Assembly (NCBI GenBank): GCA_007134175.1
Contig: SLLF01000242.1
Location: 1 to 5,480, forward strand
Reading direction: 5' to 3'
Length of the DNA stretch: 5,480 nt
DNA from: Kiritimatiellia bacterium
GTDB taxonomy: Bacteria; Verrucomicrobiota; Kiritimatiellia; SLAD01
Shown: positions 1 through 4,821 of the stretch, piece by piece
How positions within the stretch are numbered: the first letter of the stretch is position 1
Layout of the letters: each line of letters begins with the position of its first letter
Position numbers and translations under genes: made by a program
Notes under the pieces: model-generated
What the model was told of the DNA's origin: nothing
Database searches by the model: none
What the model saw: the letters and a program-made list of their open reading frames with translations, nothing else

Positions 1-1101
1 CTACGCGACGCGTGGATCAAGACCTCCAGCGGTCAAAAAGTCGTGGATTTCAAAGAATGCAACTTGCACGTAGTCAGCTATAGCCAGCCGGTGCACAAGC
101 ACCTCTCGCTGGATGAACTATTGCCGCGTCTACATAGCCGTCCCGACTGGCCGGATGTCGTGCCCTACCGGACCAGCTACTATCAGCCGGATTGGGGTTT
201 CTGCATGACGGAAAGCGCTAAACAAGCGCTGCGGCCCGATACGTACGAGGTGTTCATCGAGGCCGAACTGCAACCGGGCCACCTGACCTACGGCGAGTGG
301 GTGCTGCCCGGCACCACGCCCGATGAGATGCTCTTTTCCACCCATATCTGTCATCCATCGTTAGCGAACGACAACCTGTCGGGGATCGTCGTGGCCACGC
401 GCCTGGCGGCGTTGCTGCAATCGGTGGAACACAAACTGACCTATCGCTTTATCTTTGTCCCGGGCACCATTGGAGCGATCACGTGGTTGGCGCGACAGGC
501 GGATGCCATGCCCCCCATCCGTCATGGCCTGGTGCTGGCTTGTTTGGGTGATGCGGGCGGTCCCACCTACAAGCGCTCGCGCGCCGGGGACCAGGTGATT
601 GATCGTGCCGTCCAGTTGGTGCTGTCACAATACGATCCACCCGGCGACATTCGGGATTTTTCGCCTTACGGGTATGACGAGCGGCAATTCGGTTCGCCCG
701 GGTTCAACTTACCGGTGGGTTTGCTGATGCGTTCACCCTATGGCGAGTTCCCCGAGTACCATACCTCGGCTGACAATCTTGATTTTATCCGGCCGCCGGC
801 ACTGGCGGATTCACTGCATGTGCTCCTGCAAGTGCTCGAAGTGCTGGAAGGCAATGCCACGTTCCAAAATCTGCAGCCCTATGGTGAACCACAACTTGGC
901 CGCCGCGGACTGTATGATCAGCTCGGCGGGGCCAACGACGCCCGGCTGGAGCAGCAGGCGCTCTTGTGGGTGCTGAACCAATCCGATGGCAACCACTCGC
1001 TGCTGGACATCGCGGAACGTTCAAGTCTATCCTTCCCGCTTATCGCGCAGGCCGCTGCACGCTTGCAGCAATCCGGCCTATTGAGACAAGGAGGCGAATG
1101 A
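1..1101 (+). CDS. DUF2172/DUF4910 aminopeptidase-like protein with C-terminal winged helix (5' partial)
   Basis: The reading frame is open from base 1, and the residues before the GTG at 43 (RDAWIKTSSGQKVVDF) already match the family, so that GTG is internal and the true start lies upstream. About 366 residues are visible; I estimate 50-70 are missing. Seen in order: a DUF2172-type part (NLHVVSYSQPVH, then PYRTSYYQPDWGFCM), and an M28-peptidase-like DUF4910 core with HICHPSLANDNLSG (His codons 343 and 352, Asp codon 370), GDAGGPTYKRSRAGD and FPEYHTSADNLDF (His codon 760), which are putative zinc ligands. A C-terminal winged-helix-like segment follows (about 940-1095, LLWVLNQSDGNHSLLDIAE onward). 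The family (COG4310-like) is often found in polysaccharide clusters and its substrate is unknown to me. Where M28 enzymes carry a catalytic Glu pair, this protein reads VPGTIGAI, so activity is uncertain. It overlaps the next gene by ATGA. No signal peptide can be assessed; it is probably cytoplasmic. Confidence 0.88.
   Translation, partial: LRDAWIKTSSGQKVVDFKECNLHVVSYSQPVHKHLSLDELLPRLHSRPDWPDVVPYRTSYYQPDWGFCMTESAKQALRPDTYEVFIEAELQPGHLTYGEWVLPGTTPDEMLFSTHICHPSLANDNLSGIVVATRLAALLQSVEHKLTYRFIFVPGTIGAITWLARQADAMPPIRHGLVLACLGDAGGPTYKRSRAGDQVIDRAVQLVLSQYDPPGDIRDFSPYGYDERQFGSPGFNLPVGLLMRSPYGEFPEYHTSADNLDFIRPPALADSLHVLLQVLEVLEGNATFQNLQPYGEPQLGRRGLYDQLGGANDARLEQQALLWVLNQSDGNHSLLDIAERSSLSFPLIAQAAARLQQSGLLRQGGE
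1088..1094 (+). promoter_or_regulatory. Shine-Dalgarno AAGGAGG that sets the start of the barrel gene
   Basis: A near-perfect anti-16S match lies 3 bases before the ATG at 1098, inside the end of the upstream gene. The frame stays open upstream to 966, but the residues it would add overlap the DUF4910 gene and would bury the signal peptide. This site and the signal peptide together fix 1098 as the start. The spacing is a little short. Confidence 0.75.
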
Positions 1102-1838
1102 GGCGGTATAGAAATAGTGTTTTTGGTGGACTCTTGGTGGGGATGGCGTTGTCCCTTGTTGGGGCGGAGGCGGCAGGAAGCGATACGGCCATCAAGACAT
1201 GGATTGAGGGACGTGTCATGCTTGGTGCCCGCATGCATCATTTCGAGCTGCAGGACCGGCGTCGCCGGATCCGGGGACGCTTGGAAAACACCAATATCCG
1301 CGGCAACTTTGTCGGCAGCGTCTGGGGCTTGGACGAGATCCAGCATTACACGCCGCGTTTGTATTTAATTGCATTGCCCATCCCGTATGTGGGAGCCGGT
1401 CTGACCTACGATCAAATTTCAGCCCGGACCGTGGATTGGGGAGATGAGGAAAAATCCTTCCGCGCGTCCGATGGCGATTTGGAAACCTGGGGCCCGACCT
1501 TTTTCATACAGGCCCGCTGGCCGAACGCAACCCGGTTGACGCCTTTTGCGGAATGGGGCCGGACCAAGTACTTCGCGGATTTCCAGGAGGATCCTGACTG
1601 GGCCGCCGTCGCGCCGGGCTACCGCTTCGAGGTGGACGATACCTACGGCACCATGCACGCCCTGGGGTGCGAATATGCGATAACCCCGAACTGGTCGGTC
1701 CACGCCTACTGGCGTCGTCTGCGGGGCGCCTCGGTAGCGGCCCGCGCCTACTTCACCCCGGGCCCCCGGGTGGGGCGGGCCGGCGCGTTCCCGATTGAAT
1801 ACGATATGTATGCGTTGGGTACGGCGTATCACTTTTGA
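1098..1838 (+). CDS. Secreted, probable outer-membrane beta-barrel protein of unknown function
   Basis: The protein has 246 residues. The N-terminus is a clear Sec signal peptide: basic MRRYR, a hydrophobic stretch at about 8-22 (VFGGLLVGMALSLVG), and an AEA-type cleavage site near residues 23-26. The mature part is rich in aromatic and glycine residues with alternating patterns, for example RLYLIALPIPYVGAGLTYD, TRLTPFAEWGRTKYFADF and WSVHAYWRRL. It ends in YDMYALGTAYHF, with a terminal Phe preceded by alternating hydrophobic and aromatic residues, as in the BAM recognition signal of outer-membrane barrels. About 220 mature residues would suit a small barrel of 8-10 strands. I do not recognise a specific family; OmpW-like porins and lipid A-modifying barrels such as PagL or PagP are only size analogues. 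It sits between a DUF4910 gene and an acetyltransferase gene, sharing ATGA with the former, so a role in glycan export, anchoring or modification at the outer membrane is inferred from context. Confidence 0.82.
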   Translation: MRRYRNSVFGGLLVGMALSLVGAEAAGSDTAIKTWIEGRVMLGARMHHFELQDRRRRIRGRLENTNIRGNFVGSVWGLDEIQHYTPRLYLIALPIPYVGAGLTYDQISARTVDWGDEEKSFRASDGDLETWGPTFFIQARWPNATRLTPFAEWGRTKYFADFQEDPDWAAVAPGYRFEVDDTYGTMHALGCEYAITPNWSVHAYWRRLRGASVAARAYFTPGPRVGRAGAFPIEYDMYALGTAYHF

Positions 1839-1849
1839 AGGCGAAGCAA

Positions 1850-2485
1850 ATGGGCAGAATAGGATGTCGGGTGGCCTACGGAATGGGCGCGTTGATCCGC
1901 TGGTGTTACCGCGTCGAGACGTGGTGCCTGCAAGCCTATTGGCGGGAGCAGTTGCAAGGATCCCGCGAGCGGCTTTCCATCGGGGAAGGATTCAGGGCGT
2001 ATGCCCCGGAACGGATCACGATTGGTGACGACGTGTCGATTGGCCGCAACGTCACCCTGCGCGCGTTGACCTACTATCCGTGGTCGGATCCGGCCCAGAC
2101 CTTTGATCCGCGCATGGAAATCGGGTCGGGTGGCTTCATCAGCCACGGTGCGCACCTATCCTGCGTAGAGCGGATTACGCTTGGACCGCGGGTTATGATC
2201 GCCGATCACGTCTATGTGGCGGACCACGATCACGACTATCGCGCCGCCGACCTCCCGATCAAACAGCAAACGCTGGTTAAGAAAGGGCCGCTATCCATCG
2301 GGGCGGATAGCTGGATTGGGGCTAACGCCTGCCTGACCGGAGGCATCGCCATCGGGAAGCATTGCGTTATCGGTGCCCAGGCGGTGGTGACTTCGGATAT
2401 CCCCGATTTCTCCGTTGCCGTCGGTGCCCCCGCCCGCGTCATCAAACAGTTTGATTCCGACCGCGGTGTGTGGGTCGCTGTATGA
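1850..2485 (+). CDS. Hexapeptide-repeat (left-handed beta-helix) O-acetyltransferase
   Basis: It probably transfers acetyl from acetyl-CoA to a sugar hydroxyl or amine in a glycan precursor, in the cytoplasm at the membrane. The protein has 211 residues. Residues 1-36 are a hydrophobic/amphipathic helix (AYGMGALIRWCY). Hexapeptide repeats follow at about 57-70 (ITIGDDVSIGRNVTL), 89-103, 109-123 and 149-180 (WIGANACLTGGIAIGKHCVI). ADHDHDY at 124-130 holds the likely catalytic His (126 or 128), and GAPARVIKQF at 192-201 is the typical C-terminal cap of the WbbJ/maltose O-acetyltransferase-like group. The ATG at 1850 is chosen because AAGG (1838-1841) lies 8 bases upstream; a TTG at 1835 would add five residues and overlap the preceding stop. 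The gap to the barrel gene is 11 bases, and the end overlaps the methyltransferase start. Class is confident; the acceptor is unknown. Confidence 0.92.
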   Translation: MGRIGCRVAYGMGALIRWCYRVETWCLQAYWREQLQGSRERLSIGEGFRAYAPERITIGDDVSIGRNVTLRALTYYPWSDPAQTFDPRMEIGSGGFISHGAHLSCVERITLGPRVMIADHVYVADHDHDYRAADLPIKQQTLVKKGPLSIGADSWIGANACLTGGIAIGKHCVIGAQAVVTSDIPDFSVAVGAPARVIKQFDSDRGVWVAV

Positions 2486-3150
2486 CGCGGCCGTGCACAG
2501 CTACCCGGCTTGGGCACCTGTTTTGGACGCTCGGTTACAAAGCGGGTAACTTGCTTGAACGTGTTCCCGGACTGAAGTCGTTCATGCGCCGTCCAGCCAT
2601 AGGCCGGTTGCGCCAACGCATCCTGGTGCATTATGTCAACGGCTTGGAAGACCGACGTTATTGGAACCAGACGGAGATGCCGGCCCTGTTGGGTGCGGGG
2701 TTCCAGCGTATTCTGTTTGTTGGCTGCGAACCATACACTGCTTGGATACCGGGCACCTTTGAGGAATGCGAAATCGAGTGTTGGACGACAGATATTCTTC
2801 CTGACAACGGCCAGTGGGGGAATCCCGACCGCCACATCGTGGCGGATATAGCCGCCATCGAGGCCCACCCGCTGCCGGAACATTTCGACGCCGTACTCTT
2901 CAATGGCGTCATGGGGTACGGGGTGACGGGAGAGATGATGGCCGCGATTGCGCCGGTCCTGGCACGACTACTGCCCCCGGGCGGTCTGCTGCTGATCGGC
3001 TGGAACCAGGGACTGGTCGAAGATCCGTTGGCCTTGCCGACGGTGACGCAATGGTTTGTCCACCGAGCGTGGCGGGAATTGCCGGCGCGCCAGATGTTTG
3101 CGCGTTCGACTCATGTTTTCGACCACTTTCTTAGACGGGACCCGTCATGA
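2482..3150 (+). CDS. Divergent class I SAM-dependent methyltransferase-like protein
   Basis: The protein has 222 residues. An N-terminal helical part (1-70) precedes a Rossmann-like core: motif I ILFVGCEPYT at 77-86, an acidic residue after beta-2 (D104 in WTTDI), HIVADI at 118-123, the beta-4 segment FDAVLFNGVMGYG at 135-147, and LLPPGGLLLIGWN at 163-175, which resembles the post-motif loop and beta-5. This layout is that of class I methyltransferases, but motif I lacks the usual GxGxG and reads VGCE. The ATG at 2482 overlaps the acetyltransferase stop (ATGA); a GTG at 2470 is possible but has no better ribosome binding site. No strong Shine-Dalgarno is visible, so coupling to upstream translation is likely. 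Its place between an acetyltransferase and a GT-C-like gene suggests methylation of a sugar in the glycan. A non-catalytic or other nucleotide-sugar role cannot be excluded. Confidence 0.78.
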   Translation: MTRPCTATRLGHLFWTLGYKAGNLLERVPGLKSFMRRPAIGRLRQRILVHYVNGLEDRRYWNQTEMPALLGAGFQRILFVGCEPYTAWIPGTFEECEIECWTTDILPDNGQWGNPDRHIVADIAAIEAHPLPEHFDAVLFNGVMGYGVTGEMMAAIAPVLARLLPPGGLLLIGWNQGLVEDPLALPTVTQWFVHRAWRELPARQMFARSTHVFDHFLRRDPS

Positions 3151-4358
3151 AAAATGATGTAAAATTCCTATGTGTACTGTGGCTGGTCTTAATGCTGTTC
3201 AACGTGCCGCAATTGCTCTTTCGCGATATTGGCTATAACACCGCCCTTGAGCTCGCGCATTCCTTTCTGGAAGGACGCTTGGACGTAGATCCACCGGCCG
3301 AACCCCTTGATTTGATCCTATGGGAGGGTCGCTATTACGTTCCGTTCCCGCCTGCGCCCGCCCTGATCCTGACGCCCTTGGTCGCCCTGTTTGGTCGCGC
3401 GTTCAACCCGCTCTGGATCACGCCGTTGCTCGGATTGCTGACCGGAGGGGTGCTCCTTTCCCTCTACCGCCGGGTTACTCGCAACGATGAAATCAGTTAT
3501 TTGCTGACCGCCGGCTTGTTGCTGGGCACGGCCTACTGGAACTGTGTGCGGTACGCGTTCGATACGTATCTGGCCCACTTGCTGGCCGTCGGTTTTGTCT
3601 CGTTGGCCTTATGGGAAACGTGGGGCAGGCAGCGTGGTTGGTTGATCGGCCTGTCGCTCGGCATCGCTTGCGCCTCCCGGCAGTTGTCGGTTTTCATCAT
3701 TCCCTTCGTGCTGGTGGCCCTGTGGCTCCGGCCGCGGAATGGTTCGCCCTGGTGGCGTCGTCTGGAACCGGTGTTCACGGCGCTAAGTGTGCTGGGACTC
3801 ATCTTTTTTGCCTTGCTTTGGTATAACTGGGCGCGGTTCGGATCACCCTTCGAAACCGGCTACGGCTGGGTCATTGAGGATGAGTGGTACGCGTATCGGC
3901 TGGAGCGATGGGGAAATTTCAATTGGCGCTATGTGCCGTCCAATTTCCTGCGCATGTTTGTCATGGGTTTTGCGATCGAGTTTGCGCCACCCGCGTACAT
4001 GGTCCCGCGCATGAGTCCGTGGGGAACCTCGCTGACATTTGCCAGTCCGTTCATTTTCTACGCAGGTTGGGGCCGACTGCGGGGACCGGTGGGCGTCACG
4101 GGGGCCGCGTGGTTATGCGTAGCGCTCGTGCTGGCCGGGGTGCTGCTGCACAAGAGTGCCGGGGGCGGCTGGCAGATCAACGGCATGCGCTACGCCCTCG
4201 ACTTCCTGCCGCTGCTCAGTGTGCTGGTGGCGACCGGCATGCAACGCTTTGACACACCGGCGGGTGTCCGGTTGAGACGTGCCCTGGTGGCTTACAGCAT
4301 CATGCTCAACGTGGTAGCCATCACCCTCGCACATACCCGCCTCTTATTCCCGTCCTGA
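3147..4358 (+). CDS. Polytopic membrane GT-C-like glycosyltransferase (ArnT/PMT-related)
   Basis: The protein has 403 residues and is an inner-membrane protein with roughly 9-11 hydrophobic segments: about 6-25, 68-84, 88-106, 117-133, 140-156, 165-192 (possibly two), 207-225, 313-335, 350-365 and 376-396. Features I associate with GT-C/GT39-type enzymes using polyprenyl-phosphate sugars are the large first extracytoplasmic loop (26-67) with ELAHSFLEGRLDVDPP and WEGRYYVPFPPAPAL, the later WYNWARFGSPFETGYG at 225-240, and GWQINGMRYALDFLPLL at 341-357. It would move a sugar from a lipid carrier onto a periplasmic acceptor. The start overlaps the methyltransferase stop by ATGA, and it is the last gene of the run. 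It is shorter than ArnT (about 550 residues) and lacks the long soluble C-terminal domain, so it may be a minimal GT-C. The exact donor and acceptor are unknown. Confidence 0.85.
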   Translation: MKNDVKFLCVLWLVLMLFNVPQLLFRDIGYNTALELAHSFLEGRLDVDPPAEPLDLILWEGRYYVPFPPAPALILTPLVALFGRAFNPLWITPLLGLLTGGVLLSLYRRVTRNDEISYLLTAGLLLGTAYWNCVRYAFDTYLAHLLAVGFVSLALWETWGRQRGWLIGLSLGIACASRQLSVFIIPFVLVALWLRPRNGSPWWRRLEPVFTALSVLGLIFFALLWYNWARFGSPFETGYGWVIEDEWYAYRLERWGNFNWRYVPSNFLRMFVMGFAIEFAPPAYMVPRMSPWGTSLTFASPFIFYAGWGRLRGPVGVTGAAWLCVALVLAGVLLHKSAGGGWQINGMRYALDFLPLLSVLVATGMQRFDTPAGVRLRRALVAYSIMLNVVAITLAHTRLLFPS

Positions 4359-4460
4359 TCAGCGGCAATGCTGGCGGCTTGTGAATAATTGCCAAGTGTT
4401 GACGAAGAAGCAGTCCCTTAGCACTCTTACACAAAACTAACCACTCTCAAGGTCGCCGCT

Positions 4461-4511
4461 TGCATAAAGCGCTTATCGTTCCCCTTATGCATCGCCATGG
4501 GGGTTGCATAA
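4461..4511. repeat. Inverted-repeat triplet TGCATAA / TTATGCA / TGCATAA
   Basis: Three exact 7-base copies occur at 4461-4467, 4485-4491 (inverted) and 4505-4511. The outer two are direct repeats whose starts lie 44 bases apart, and both are extended to TTGCATAA by a preceding T. The central copy could pair with either neighbour (loops of 17 and 13 bases), giving two mutually exclusive hairpins in RNA, or the copies could be protein-binding half-sites in DNA. The longer loop also contains the palindrome AGCGCT. The function is unknown. Confidence 0.55.
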
Positions 4512-4522
4512 CAACAAGGTTT

Positions 4523-4530
4523 GGAAGGAG
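4523..4530 (+). promoter_or_regulatory. Strong Shine-Dalgarno GGAAGGAG
   Basis: This purine-rich site is close to the consensus and lies 6 bases before the ATG at 4537. It is the main reason to consider the small open frame that follows. It may instead be a chance match or a relic of a lost gene. Confidence 0.4.
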
Positions 4531-4536
4531 TGCGAA

Positions 4537-4767
4537 ATGAGGGAAAAGAGTAGAATGGATTTGGATCGGCAGCATGGATTGGAACGTCCAGGACGGGATT
4601 GTCATTCAAAATGGCGCGCCGGCCATTCGGTTGGATCTGGGCGGAGGCTCAAGCTTAAGGGCGAAGGGAGAAGAGGGTTTTTATGCGGCTATTCACACAA
4701 TCACGCACTGTTAACGGGTTGCAGCAAACAGCGGCTATACTGTATAGTTATATTGCAGTTGCATTGA
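4537..4767 (+). CDS. Small hypothetical open frame, 76 residues, doubtful
   Basis: The frame runs from an ATG with a good Shine-Dalgarno (GGAAGGAG) to TGA at 4765-4767. The product would be very basic and rich in Arg, Lys, Gly, His and Cys (MREKSRMDLDRQHGLERP at the start, KQRLYCIVILQLH at the end), with no recognised domain, signal peptide or membrane helix apart from a short hydrophobic tail. Its codon use (AGA, AGG, many A/T third bases) is unlike the neighbouring genes. A different frame across the same bases (4574-4714) looks more protein-like, and the end of this frame runs into the promoter-like sequence of the next gene. It is most likely non-coding or a remnant; only the ribosome binding site argues for translation. 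Confidence 0.2.
   Translation: MREKSRMDLDRQHGLERPGRDCHSKWRAGHSVGSGRRLKLKGEGRRGFLCGYSHNHALLTGCSKQRLYCIVILQLH
4719..4748 (+). promoter_or_regulatory. Candidate sigma-70-type promoter with overlapping dyad, upstream of the prepilin gene
   Basis: TTGCAG (4719-4724) and TATAGT (4743-4748) are separated by 18 bases and resemble -35 and -10 boxes. TATACT at 4736-4741 is a better -10 hexamer but has no well-spaced -35. A perfect dyad, CTATAC-T-GTATAG (4735-4747), covers the -10 region and could be an operator. Transcription would begin near 4755, leaving a leader of about 65 bases before the ATG at 4822. The call is by eye from consensus only. Confidence 0.4.
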
Positions 4768-4807
4768 TGCGCGTTTGAGGTATCAATGAGAGTGCGAAGG
4801 ATGTTGG

Positions 4808-4813
4808 AGGGAG
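4808..4813 (+). promoter_or_regulatory. Shine-Dalgarno AGGGAG favouring the ATG at 4822
   Basis: The site lies in the purine-rich stretch GGAGGGAGA (4806-4814), 8 bases before the ATG at 4822. Of the three in-frame ATGs (4786, 4801, 4822) this one has the best placed site. GAGG at 4777-4780 could serve 4786, and GAAGG directly abuts 4801, which is too close. Confidence 0.6.
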
Positions 4814-4821
4814 ATGTAAAG

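Larger units (their letters stand above)
4359..4785 (+). other. Intergenic region between the glycan operon and the prepilin gene
   Basis: This stretch of about 430 bases is more AT-rich than the flanking genes and carries no confidently real gene. It contains the inverted-repeat triplet at 4461-4511, a strong Shine-Dalgarno at 4523-4530 with a doubtful small open frame, a second overlapping frame at 4574-4714, and a promoter-like sequence with a dyad near 4719-4748. No strong GC-rich hairpin with a T-run was found after the operon stop at 4358. No tRNA or known small RNA was recognised. Confidence 0.7.

Noticed and set aside
43..45. GTG as the start of the DUF4910 gene
   Set aside because: The frame remains open to base 1 and the preceding residues fit the conserved DUF2172 region, so this Val is internal.
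918..1346. Antisense open frame of 142 codons
   Set aside because: It covers the junction of two + strand genes with a clear signal peptide and family motifs. The translated product has no domain-like features.
1754..1775. GC-rich near-palindrome with two CCCGGG copies in the barrel gene
   Set aside because: It codes for TPGPRVGRAG-like loop residues in a solid reading frame; the symmetry is a likely by-product of Gly/Pro/Arg codons.
1419..1832. Antisense open frame of 137 codons opposite the barrel gene
   Set aside because: The product is Arg/Gly/Pro-rich as expected from reverse reading of GC-rich coding DNA, and there is no ribosome binding site evidence.
2236..2883. Long antisense open frame (215 codons) on the - strand
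   Set aside because: It lies opposite the well supported acetyltransferase and methyltransferase genes, shows no recognisable motif, and fits the expected shadow of GC-rich codons.
4364..4393. Possible terminator hairpin GGCAAT...ATTGCC after the glycan operon
   Set aside because: The stem is only 6 base pairs with an 18-base loop and no T-run follows, so it does not meet the pattern of an intrinsic terminator.
4422..4447. Direct repeat CACTCT spaced by 20 bases
   Set aside because: A 6-base repeat is expected by chance in a region of this size, and nothing else supports a site here.
4487..4540. 17-codon leader peptide (ATG 4487 to TGA 4538-4540) overlapping the ATG at 4537
   Set aside because: No Shine-Dalgarno precedes it, the sequence has no run of regulatory codons, and the following frame is itself doubtful.
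4735..4747. LexA-type SOS box, because the dyad contains TACTGTATA
   Set aside because: The symmetric half needed for a CTG-N10-CAG or similar LexA site is missing, and no SOS gene is nearby.
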